Source: Planctomycetales bacterium
GTDB lineage: Bacteria; Planctomycetota; Planctomycetia; Planctomycetales; Planctomycetaceae
DNA: 64,000 nucleotides
Direction: 5' to 3'
Assembly: GCA_028285345.1 (NCBI GenBank)
Contig: JANQPT010000057.1
Coordinates: 1 to 64,000, forward strand
Shown: piece by piece, positions 56,906-64,000 of the stretch
Layout: the number at the start of each line of letters is the position of its first letter
How positions within the stretch are numbered: the first letter of the stretch is position 1
Program-made: the position numbers and the translations under genes
The notes under the pieces: model-generated
The model's database searches: none
The model's input: the letters and a program-made list of their open reading frames with translations, nothing else
What the model was told of the DNA's origin: nothing

Positions 56906-57106
56906 ATGGAATTGTGGCAATTGGGCTTATACGCCGCCGCATCGCTTTTGGCACTCAAGTCGTTGACGATGCTGATGTCCGATCACCGCAACCGCATCCG
57001 ACGAGATGCTGCCATTCAGGCCCGCTTGAAAGTGATGGCTGAAGAGGCGGAGCAGGACGCCTCGGAATCGAGCCCCCAACAGCAATCGGCGGCCAAAGCG
57101 GGATGA
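56906..57106 (+). CDS. Small single-helix membrane protein upstream of miaB
   Basis: From ATG 56906 this is 66 aa; a strong AAGGAGG lies 5 bp before the ATG and rules out the longer frame. A membrane helix at about residues 5-22 (LGLYAAASLLALKSLTML) is followed by a basic, then acidic, helix (DHRNRIRRDAAIQA, AEEAEQDASESSP). No family recognised. It is 30 bp before miaB on the same strand and probably shares its transcript. Confidence 0.65.
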   Translation: MELWQLGLYAAASLLALKSLTMLMSDHRNRIRRDAAIQARLKVMAEEAEQDASESSPQQQSAAKAG

Positions 57107-57136
57107 ACTCGCCGCGGTAATACTCTTTGCTGAGTG

Positions 57137-58621
57137 ATGGAATCAACTGAAAGACCAATGCAAGACCCGTCCGCACACGACGCACATAACGGCAAGCTTT
57201 TTATCCAGACCGTCGGCTGTCAAATGAATGAGTTGGACAGCGAACTCGTCGTGGCGGCGCTGCGCAAGCACGGCTTTCAATTGACCGACGACATCACGTC
57301 GGCCGACACTGTATTGTTCAACACCTGCAGCGTCCGCGAGCACGCAGAGCACAAGATCTATTCCGCTCTGGGTCGTTTGAAATACAGCCGCCGCCGACGT
57401 CCGCAACAGGTTATCGGCGTTATGGGCTGTATGGCGCAGAAGGATCAGAAGCTGGTTTTTCAGAAGGCGCCGCACGTCGACATTGTTGTCGGGACGGGCC
57501 AACTCTCGGAAATCCCCGGGCTGATCGAGGACGCGCGGGCTAATCGCGGGCGGCACATGGCGGTCAGCCTGGCCCGCCGCGACGCGACACGGCAGACGGT
57601 GGCCGCGAGCTTTGAGAGTTACGATCCGCTCCGCGATCCTGAGATGCGGCCGTCGGCGTTTCAGGCGTACGTCAGAATCATGATCGGTTGCGACAAGTTT
57701 TGCACTTATTGCGTGGTGCCAATGACCCGCGGACCCGAACAGAGCCGCGCGCCACGCGATATTGTGCAGGAAGTCCATCAACTGGCCGCCGAGGGTGTCA
57801 AAGAAGTCACGTTGTTGGGACAGACGGTTAACAGTTATCGCCATACCGAAGATGGTCGCGAGTACCGACTGGCCGACTTGATCGCAGCATTTCACGACAC
57901 GCCGGGGTTGGAACGGATCAAATTCGTAACGAACTATCCCCGTGATATGGGAGACGACTTGCTGCAGGCCGTCCGCGATCTGCCCAAGCTTGCACATTAT
58001 CTGCACGTCCCGGCGCAATCCGGCTGCGACGAAATGCTCAAGCGAATGAAGCGGGGCTATACCGTCGCGGACTACCGCGAGATGATGCAGCGGATTCATG
58101 CGACCGTTCCCGATTGCGCCGTCTCGAGCGACTTCATCGTCGGGTTCTGCGGCGAAACGGAAGAGGCGCATCAGAAGAGCATGGACCTGGTCCGCGAGTT
58201 TCGCTTCAAGAACAGCTTCATCTTCAAGTACAGCGCCCGCACCGGAACAAAAGCGGACGCGATCATGCTGGATGATGTGCCGGAGGAGACGAAACGCCGC
58301 CGCAACGTCGAGATGCTCGAGTTGCAGACGGAGATCAGCGAAGAGGACAACGCGGAGCGAATCGGCCGCGAGTATGATGTGCTCGTCGAAGGGCCGAGCA
58401 AGACGGCGCTCAAATCGGCGGACGGCGAGCAGGGCCCGCTCACACAATTGACCGGTCGCACGCGGTGCGATCGGATCGTCGTCTTCGACGGCAACCGCCG
58501 CCTCACCGGCAGCACGGCCCGTATCCGCATCGACGACTGCACCGCCACAACGCTCATCGGCTCAATCGTGACGCGCGAATTTCAGCACGCGCCCGACGGC
58601 GGCCTGCCGATTTTGAGCTGA
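57137..58621 (+). CDS. miaB: tRNA-2-methylthio-N6-dimethylallyladenosine synthase (MiaB)
   Basis: This 494-aa radical-SAM methylthiotransferase adds the 2-methylthio group to i6A37 of tRNAs reading UNN codons. The N-terminal UPF0004 domain has three Fe-S cysteines: C28 (IQTVGCQMNELDSE), the NTCSVREHAEHK Cys, and VMGCMAQ. Radical-SAM Cys lie in IGCDKFCTYCVVP near residues 185-192. Further landmarks: REVxQL-type LLGQTVNSYRH, LHVPAQSGCDEMLKRMKRGY, and TDFIVGFCGET-like SSDFIVGFCGET. The C-terminal TRAM-type beta domain follows (YDVLVEGPSKTALKSADG). Start GTG 57134 or ATG 57137. Confidence 0.96.
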   Translation: MESTERPMQDPSAHDAHNGKLFIQTVGCQMNELDSELVVAALRKHGFQLTDDITSADTVLFNTCSVREHAEHKIYSALGRLKYSRRRRPQQVIGVMGCMAQKDQKLVFQKAPHVDIVVGTGQLSEIPGLIEDARANRGRHMAVSLARRDATRQTVAASFESYDPLRDPEMRPSAFQAYVRIMIGCDKFCTYCVVPMTRGPEQSRAPRDIVQEVHQLAAEGVKEVTLLGQTVNSYRHTEDGREYRLADLIAAFHDTPGLERIKFVTNYPRDMGDDLLQAVRDLPKLAHYLHVPAQSGCDEMLKRMKRGYTVADYREMMQRIHATVPDCAVSSDFIVGFCGETEEAHQKSMDLVREFRFKNSFIFKYSARTGTKADAIMLDDVPEETKRRRNVEMLELQTEISEEDNAERIGREYDVLVEGPSKTALKSADGEQGPLTQLTGRTRCDRIVVFDGNRRLTGSTARIRIDDCTATTLIGSIVTREFQHAPDGGLPILS

Positions 58622-58626
58622 CGTGG

Positions 58627-58698
58627 TTACCCTCCGAGCAGTCGCTGCGTGCAGAAGGCACAGTGGTATTCCGCATCGTAGACCGTGCGACGCTTCAT
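58627..58698 (-). pseudogene. Truncated RAYT 5' end (duplicated segment)
   Basis: 23 codons, MKRRTVYDAEYHCAF..., match the first residues of the full RAYT at 59063-59581 (MKRRKVYDEEKHCHF...) and then stop. The DNA upstream of both copies is also alike, so this is the truncated start of a second RAYT carried with its REP element. Confidence 0.7.
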
Positions 58699-58905
58699 TT
58701 CCGATTTTCCGGTCGGGTTGCCAAATCCTGGTAGTTGAACGAGGAAGGCGCGGCTTCTTGTCGCATAGCGACCCGGCCAAGAATGGCCGGGCCACCCGAG
58801 CATATCATTCAATCACAAACGGGTGGCCCATCCGCGCTGCGGTTGGGTGCCGAAGGCACAAGAAGATGCGCCCTCATCGTTCCTTGCTGGGAATACGATC
58901 CTGGC
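58660..58905 (+). repeat. REP-bearing duplicated segment, copy 1
   Basis: About 245 bp, closely similar to 59539-59784 in the same orientation. It holds the RAYT start remnant, the core hairpin CCCGGCCA/TGGCCGGG (58772-58779 and 58784-58791, loop AGAA) and a second half with GGGTGGCCCATCCGCG. Confidence 0.8.
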
Positions 58906-58969
58906 TGAGAATACGACGCAATGCTCTGGGTTCAACAATTGGTTATCAAAATCGAGAACTCAAACGGGG

Positions 58970-59030
58970 AGTGCGCCGCTTCATGTCACACAGCGACCCG
59001 GCCAAAGATGGACGGGCCACCCGCGTTCAA
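58970..59030 (+). repeat. Partial REP element downstream of the RAYT gene
   Basis: CCCGGCCA/TGGACGGG (58997-59004 and 59009-59016, one mismatch, loop AAGA) in the same frame, GCGACCCGG...CGGGCCACCCG, as the two full copies. The second half of the element is missing. Confidence 0.7.
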
Positions 59031-59062
59031 CCCCTGGTGCTCGCGCCAAGCACTCCTCCTGG

Positions 59063-59581
59063 TCACAGGCCCGGCGGCCAACGAATGGGCAGACCGACGG
59101 GCTTTTGCTCAACATACCAACGAGCTGAACTCCAACGCCACTCGGTCGTCCGCTGGGTCAAACCCGCCCTGACCGGATTCAGGTGCATATACTCAAGTTT
59201 CTCTTCGGCTTTTTCACGTGACCAGACATTGAAACCGTAATAGCGTGGCTGCCAAATTGGATCCGACGCATCCATGTGCATCCAGTAGTTCTGATAGTTT
59301 TCGCGGAACAGATCTTTTAGCTGTCTCGATGATTGAGATTTCCATTGATTCATAAACGGGCTGAGCTGATTTGTTTCTGGAAACCAAATCAGCGCGTGCA
59401 CGTGGTCGGGCATAATGACAAATCCCAAGCATATTCCATTCTCGTGAGTGAGAATGCTTCCCAGATGGCCGATGACGATTTGTTTGGCTCGATCAGGGCT
59501 CAGATATTTGCGACGTTTGAAACAAGAGAATGTCACAAAGTGACAGTGTTTTTCCTCGTCGTAGACCTTTCGACGCTTCAT
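59063..59581 (-). CDS. REP-associated tyrosine transposase (RAYT, Y1/HUH family)
   Basis: This intact 172-aa enzyme is of the IS200-like Y1 HUH group. The HUH motif is H60-V-H62 in GFVIMPDHVHALIWF. The catalytic Tyr is Y131 in EKLEYMHLNPVRAGL, followed by a WRWSSARWY segment. All family landmarks are in place and the length is normal, so it is probably active on single-stranded DNA. Flanking DNA carries three REP hairpins (58772, 58997, 59655) and a duplicated segment holding a truncated second start. Known RAYTs bind and cleave the REPs beside their gene and are thought to spread them. Confidence 0.9.
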   Translation of the reverse strand: MKRRKVYDEEKHCHFVTFSCFKRRKYLSPDRAKQIVIGHLGSILTHENGICLGFVIMPDHVHALIWFPETNQLSPFMNQWKSQSSRQLKDLFRENYQNYWMHMDASDPIWQPRYYGFNVWSREKAEEKLEYMHLNPVRAGLTQRTTEWRWSSARWYVEQKPVGLPIRWPPGL

Positions 59582-59784
59582 CGACGATTTCCCGGTCAGG
59601 TTGCCAAGTCCCGGTATTTAACGGTGGAAGGCGCGGCTTCTTGTCGCATAGCGACCCGGCCAAGAATGGCCGGGCCACCCATATCCATCATTCAATCACA
59701 AACGGGTGGCCCATCCGCGCAGCGGTTGGGTGCCAAAGGCACAAGAGGATGCGCCATCATCGTTCCTGGATGGGAATGCGATGT
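59539..59784 (+). repeat. REP-bearing duplicated segment, copy 2 (next to RAYT start)
   Basis: Contains the RAYT start codon region, hairpin CCCGGCCA/TGGCCGGG (59655-59662 and 59667-59674, loop AGAA) and the trailing GGGTGGCCCATCCGCG half. Compared with copy 1 the core 60 bp around the hairpin are nearly identical; the ends drift. Confidence 0.8.
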
Positions 59785-59889
59785 ATTGTTCAGGGTCCGG
59801 CAACTAGCCATAGAGTTCGGGAAACCAAAGGCAGCGTGCGCTGCATCTTGTCGCGTCGGGGACCGTCTGGTCGCCCCTTAATCTCAACC

Positions 59890-61425
59890 TCAAGCCCAGT
59901 AATTCCGATCCAATGTCCGATAGTTAATCGCCTCGCTCAGATGTACCGCTGTGATCTGGTTACACCGTTCCAGGTCGGCGATCGTGCGGCCGACGCGGAG
60001 GATTTTGTCGTGGGCGCGGGCTGACAGGCCCATCTCTTCCATCGCGGTTTTGAGCAACGTCTCCGCATCACTGTCCAAGCGACAGAACGTGCGGATCTGT
60101 CGCGGGGTCATTTTGCCGTTGTTGGTGATGCGGTGGCCGGCGAAGCGGCGGGATTGGATTTCGCGGGCGGCGATCACTTGCTCCCGCATCTCCGCACTGC
60201 CGGTGCCTGAAGCGGTGTCGGAGAGTTCGCGGAAGGGGACGGAGGGGACTTCCAGATGAATGTCCACCCGGTCCAACAACGGCCCGCTGATCTTGGCCAA
60301 ATACCGTTCCACTTGCAGCGGATTGCATTTGCATTGCCGGCGAGGGTCGCCGCGATAGCCGCAAGGGCAGGGGTTCAGTGCCGCAACCATCATCAAACTG
60401 GCGGGAAAGGTGATGCTGCCCATCGCTCGCGAAATCGTCACGCGGCCATCTTCGAGCGGCTGCCGCAATACTTCCAACGTGCGGCGGTTGAACTCGGGAA
60501 GTTCATCTAAAAACAACACCCCGTTATGTGCCAGTGAAATTTCGCCCGGTGTGGGTATACTCCCCCCGCCGACGAGGCCCGCTTCGCTGATCGTGTGATG
60601 CGGCGAACGAAATGGGCGCGTCATTAAGAGAGATTCGCCGGCATTGAGACGGCCCGTGGCGCTGTAGATTTGCGTCGTCTGCAGGCTCTCCTCGGTACTC
60701 AGTTGCGGCAGGATCGTTGGAAAGCGGGATGCCAGCAAAGTTTTACCGGTTCCCGGCGAGCCGAGCATGAGAATGTGATGCGCGCCCGCTGCGGCAACGG
60801 TCACGGCCCGCTTGGCCAGTTCCTGGCCCTTGACGTCGAGATAATCAATGTCGTAGTTGGAGAGTTCGCGAAGCGCCTGCTCCCAACTGAATTCGACAGG
60901 CTGGATATCAAGCCGGTCGGTATAAAACCCGACCGCTTCGGCCAGAGAGCCGATCGGGATTGCTTCCAGTTCTCCAACCACCGCCGCCTCTTGAGCGTTC
61001 TCCACCGGCACGAGAATGCCGCGCTTGCCCTGTCGGCGAGCGGCAATCGCCATCGACAGTGCTCCCTTGACTGGGCGGATCACGCCGTCGAGTGCCAGTT
61101 CCCCGACGGCGGCGTAATCGTCGAACCGCTCCGACTGCACCTGACCGCTGGCGGTGAGCATGCCCAGCGCGATCGGCAAATCGAACGACGCGGCATCCTT
61201 CGGCATGTCGGCGGGTGAGAGGTTGATCACGATGCGGTCGATCGGCCGGTTGTAGCCGCTGTTGACGAGCGCGCGTTCAATGCGATGCGTGCTCTCGCGA
61301 ACGGCCGCCTCGGCGAGTCCGACGAGAATCGTTTTGGGCATCGCGCCGGGCGAGATGTCGACCTCGACTTCGATCGGCTCAGCTTTGATGCCGAGCAGCG
61401 AATATGTAAAGAGCTTGGCGAGCAT
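59890..61425 (-). CDS. YifB/ComM family Mg-chelatase-like AAA+ ATPase
   Basis: This 511-aa protein has an N-terminal Lon-protease-like ChlI domain (VDISPGAMPKTILVGLAE, INLSPADMPKDAASFDLP) and a central AAA+ domain. Walker A is GSPGTGKTLLASR near residue 223, FRSPHHTISEAGLVGGG follows, and Walker B with sensor is HNGVLFLDELPEFNRRTLEV. A zinc-type CPCGYRGDPRRQCKC motif and the C-terminal Mg-chelatase subdomain (LDRVDIHLEVP, HDKILRVGRTIADLE) complete it. ComM homologues act as hexameric branch-migration helicases in recombination and transformation. It stands alone, followed by the RAYT/REP region. Confidence 0.93.
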   Translation of the reverse strand: MLAKLFTYSLLGIKAEPIEVEVDISPGAMPKTILVGLAEAAVRESTHRIERALVNSGYNRPIDRIVINLSPADMPKDAASFDLPIALGMLTASGQVQSERFDDYAAVGELALDGVIRPVKGALSMAIAARRQGKRGILVPVENAQEAAVVGELEAIPIGSLAEAVGFYTDRLDIQPVEFSWEQALRELSNYDIDYLDVKGQELAKRAVTVAAAGAHHILMLGSPGTGKTLLASRFPTILPQLSTEESLQTTQIYSATGRLNAGESLLMTRPFRSPHHTISEAGLVGGGSIPTPGEISLAHNGVLFLDELPEFNRRTLEVLRQPLEDGRVTISRAMGSITFPASLMMVAALNPCPCGYRGDPRRQCKCNPLQVERYLAKISGPLLDRVDIHLEVPSVPFRELSDTASGTGSAEMREQVIAAREIQSRRFAGHRITNNGKMTPRQIRTFCRLDSDAETLLKTAMEEMGLSARAHDKILRVGRTIADLERCNQITAVHLSEAINYRTLDRNYWA

Positions 61426-61593
61426 GAATGGAGCGTTTCGGCGCTAAACGAGAGTGATTGAGCACATCTTCGTTATTTTGCGTAGAAAACGCCTGCGTCG
61501 CAAGCATTGCCAGTGAGGTTCCAGCACGATCGTGATCGATAAGCGGCAGACTTCCGCCATCAAGGGACAATCGAGAATCGCCGGCGGATCGAG

Positions 61594-63945
61594 TCAAAAA
61601 TCGAGCCGTGCCCAATAAATCAACTGCCGGTCGCCGCGGCGGCGATAGTCTTCGAGCATCGTCTCGATATTAGGCTCGACGAAATCATTCCATTTCAGGC
61701 GGCTTTTCAGTTTGACTTTCAGCTTGCTGTCGAAATCGATCACATCCGGTGAAAGCCAAACCGTATTCTGTGCGGCGGGTGAGGTGACGGAGATCGTGTT
61801 GCCCTGCGAAACGTGTACGTCCAGGTTCATCGGCCGCAATTTGGCGCGACGCTTACGGTTCATGCGTCTCGACAAGTCGGTCACGGGGAACCGTTCCGGA
61901 AGTCCCGACGCCTCGTACCAATAGAACTGGCCGTCCGACTCACGGAACGTGAGCATCTCAAAGTCGCGAAGCGCACGTTGGCGCTCATGCAGCGCCATCC
62001 AGTTAAAGAGATTGTGAATCTCTTCGTAAAATCCCTCGCGGCCGCGGCCCACGTACTCGACGTACATGATGTCGTAGCCGAAACGCATCATGCGATCCAT
62101 CACGGCAGCGTTTTCTTCGAGCGTGTTGCGGTCCAACTCCCCGCCGACAACATAGAACGGCAGGTGCTTGGCATTGCTCCAGTACCGTAGGCAGTTATGG
62201 CGGAGCACGCCGCAGATGGGAATGACTCCTGCGAACAGGTGCGGGTGCGACATGCCGATGTCGAACGCGGCGTCGGCCCCCATACTGTGCCCGCTCAGGA
62301 AAATGCGATCGGAATCGACCTGAAACCGACGGCACGCGTCGTGAATCGCTTCCAAGACGATGTGGTGGCTGTTAGCGTCGTAGGTGTGCTGGTATGCGTC
62401 CTCGGCCGCGTATTGCGGTGCGATCACGATGTAGCCATGCCGCTGAGCCTGTCCCTGTTTCTCCGCGTCGCCGGCCCACCATTCTGCTTCTTGCTGCGTC
62501 GTCCGTCCCTGACCTCTGAGGGCGACAATCATCGGATAGTTGCGGCCCGAGTGATACTCCGGCGGCAGCACGACTGAATACGACACCGGGGGAGCCGATT
62601 CATCGGCAGACTCAACTTGGATCTGCATGTGATGCCCCGGCTCGATGCCGGGGGTCGTCACCGCTGAGGGCAGCAACGGCAGCAGGTGGGCGATGCTCTC
62701 GGCATTGATACCTTCCAGGTCGTCGATTTCACGCACAATCTCAGCTCGGCGGTTGCCGCCGGCCGTGTCTACCGTCAGGTATTCCAGCACTAACTCGCGC
62801 GCGCGCCACAAATTGAGCGCCCGGTCGAGGTTCGTGTCGGCATGATTACTACCGAGAACTGAACCGGAGATAGCCAGCCCCAACTGCTCCTCCGCAGATA
62901 GCCCGCTGTCCTTTGTGAACAGAAAGAACGATTCCAATCGGTTCAGCGTACTGACGTTGAGATTCTTAACGATCGATTCGACGACCGGCTCGATACGGCC
63001 CGCTTTGTCGGGGTCGGTGATCGATTCCCTTAGCTGATGAATTTGAGTCACAAACTGATCACGCTGGTTTTTCTTTTGTTCGTACGACGACCTGAGCTCG
63101 TTGACATCTCGCAGAATCGATCGGCTGACATTTTTTGCGGGAAACTTCAGCGTCCCGTCATACACGAGGCCGTGCTGACCGGCGGCTTTACGCAGATTTA
63201 GCTCTTGCAGCAATCGCTTCGCCTGCAACTGTGCCAAATCGACGCGCCGCTGAGCCACGTTATTGGCCATTTCCGGGAAGTCTTTTTCAATGCTCTTTAG
63301 TTCCCGCTGCGCCTGCCGGTACAGTTTTGCCTGCAAATAAAATCGGACGACCGCGAGTCGATGGTCTGGATTGTCTTTTTGGATCGCTTTGCGAAGCATC
63401 TTGTCCAGGGTCTCAGCGGGAACGGCGGTTGTCGCGATTCCCGATTCCCAAAGGTAGTTCATCCCTTCCAGCTTGAGGTACGTTGGTGTGAGCTCAGTAA
63501 CAGCCTGATAGACGTCGAGCTGCTTTCCGTCCGATTCTCGCAGTGTGACCTTACGCCGGCCCCACTCATCGAACGGTTGTATATCGACGAACTGGCCGAT
63601 CCGAGAAATCGTCACAGACCGGCTCGTGCGATGTTGTCTCAGCGGAAACGTATCGACTTGAGTTCCCAATTGGTCCGGCTCCAATCCGGCGACCTGCAGC
63701 CGGGGGATGAACACGCGTGTCAATCCGGTGTCGACCATTGTGACATTGTAGACGCGGATCGGCCCCTGCTTCCTGCCCCCCTTGGCCGCCATTCCTAATC
63801 CCATCAGCGGCGTGGAGCGTCCGCTAAGCCTCATCCCGTTACGCAATGCAACTTCGTCAGCTTCCAGTCGTGATGCCCCAGACGCCCAGAACAACGCCAC
63901 AAGCAAGATCCCCGAGCAGCATCTTGGCAAAAACTGTGACGTCAT
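61594..63945 (-). CDS. Large secreted protein with C-terminal esterase/PHB-depolymerase-like domain
   Basis: From ATG 63945 (GAGGTG 6 bp upstream; an in-frame start at 63987 lacks a site) this is 783 aa. A signal peptide covers about residues 1-30 (CCSGILLVALFWASGA). The N-terminal half has a barrel-like part (VALRNGMRLSGR, VYNVTMVDTGLTRVFIP) and a helical, TPR-like region (AVVRFYLQAKLYRQAQRELK). The hydrolase domain from about residue 470 has YPMIVALRGQG, nucleophile GHSMGADAAFDIGMSHP, VVGGELDRN and a late EEIHNLFNWM His. I infer a secreted esterase or peptidase-like enzyme acting on an unknown polymer or ester. Confidence 0.78.
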   Translation of the reverse strand: MTSQFLPRCCSGILLVALFWASGASRLEADEVALRNGMRLSGRSTPLMGLGMAAKGGRKQGPIRVYNVTMVDTGLTRVFIPRLQVAGLEPDQLGTQVDTFPLRQHRTSRSVTISRIGQFVDIQPFDEWGRRKVTLRESDGKQLDVYQAVTELTPTYLKLEGMNYLWESGIATTAVPAETLDKMLRKAIQKDNPDHRLAVVRFYLQAKLYRQAQRELKSIEKDFPEMANNVAQRRVDLAQLQAKRLLQELNLRKAAGQHGLVYDGTLKFPAKNVSRSILRDVNELRSSYEQKKNQRDQFVTQIHQLRESITDPDKAGRIEPVVESIVKNLNVSTLNRLESFFLFTKDSGLSAEEQLGLAISGSVLGSNHADTNLDRALNLWRARELVLEYLTVDTAGGNRRAEIVREIDDLEGINAESIAHLLPLLPSAVTTPGIEPGHHMQIQVESADESAPPVSYSVVLPPEYHSGRNYPMIVALRGQGRTTQQEAEWWAGDAEKQGQAQRHGYIVIAPQYAAEDAYQHTYDANSHHIVLEAIHDACRRFQVDSDRIFLSGHSMGADAAFDIGMSHPHLFAGVIPICGVLRHNCLRYWSNAKHLPFYVVGGELDRNTLEENAAVMDRMMRFGYDIMYVEYVGRGREGFYEEIHNLFNWMALHERQRALRDFEMLTFRESDGQFYWYEASGLPERFPVTDLSRRMNRKRRAKLRPMNLDVHVSQGNTISVTSPAAQNTVWLSPDVIDFDSKLKVKLKSRLKWNDFVEPNIETMLEDYRRRGDRQLIYWARLDF

Positions 63946-64000
63946 TGGCGCACCTCGGGAGCGAACTGATGAACTCTCGGTAAACAAAACCGCCCAAGAG

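Noticed and set aside
57143..58447. 434-aa leftward open frame
   Set aside because: Entirely antisense to miaB, whose motifs are unmistakable; composition is that of a shadow frame.
58871..58885. GCGCCCTCA match to the tRNA-Lys 3' end
   Set aside because: Nine bases, 37 kb away and inside the REP segment; chance.

Overview
The window looks like chromosome from a planctomycete, most probably a Planctomycetaceae-type organism. This rests on the gene families. There is a heme-motif PSCyt1/DUF1549/DUF1553 protein followed by a DUF1501 protein, plus a second lone DUF1501 gene. There are many large secreted proteins with twin-arginine or Sec signals, two PQQ-repeat beta-propellers, leucine-rich-repeat proteins and lipoproteins. 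Several genes lack a clear Shine-Dalgarno site, and the DNA is moderately GC-rich. The sequence alone does not give genus or species.

Layout. 1-6.8 kb: an IS630 transposase remnant, then three leftward secreted proteins (a GH42-like protein, a glycerophosphodiester phosphodiesterase, a Tat-exported propeller-type protein). 7.2-13.0 kb: a rightward six-gene cluster encoding a MacB/LolD-like ABC export system, with a Cys-rich secreted protein and a lipoprotein with a His-rich tail. 13.1-15.3 kb: tandem LRR paralogues with inverted repeats around the second. 15.4-21.4 kb: the planctomycete DUF1549/DUF1501 pair and an SMP-30 family protein. 21.7-28.9 kb: tRNA-Lys(UUU), a 141-aa protein and a 1691-aa MolR/DUF4132-type protein, facing a convergent SWIM - ATP-dependent DNA ligase - WGR fusion. 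29-31.6 kb: a SET-domain protein and the lone DUF1501 protein. 32.4-37.2 kb: a TrkH/KtrB-type K+ transporter, a Gfo/Idh/MocA oxidoreductase and an esterase.

37.9-45.9 kb is largely metabolic and regulatory: ATP-dependent PEP carboxykinase, a sugar-type ABC permease with an inserted coiled coil, a DacZ-like diadenylate cyclase, biotin synthase and a nitrilase-family hydrolase. The hydrolase overlaps a frameshifted small secreted gene. 46.4-47.5 kb holds a 245-aa unknown gene between 102-bp direct repeats. 47.6-57 kb has two PQQ-propeller proteins, a thioredoxin-like lipoprotein without its CxxC, trpC, a lipase-like hydrolase and small planctomycete proteins. 57-64 kb has miaB, a REP-associated tyrosine transposase (RAYT) among its REP hairpins, a YifB/ComM ATPase and a large secreted esterase-like protein.

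The best candidate for an undescribed system is the MolR/DUF4132 + small partner + SWIM-ligase-WGR module at 21.9-28.9 kb. WGR domains and MolR-type proteins are known to co-occur. Here the WGR is fused to a complete-looking DNA ligase with its own zinc finger, which suggests DNA repair or nucleic-acid stress, but no function is shown. Second is the metal-flavoured ABC export cluster. The window also holds several repeat systems: a RAYT with a duplicated target segment, a separate 102-bp double-hairpin repeat, and LRR-flanking inverted repeats.
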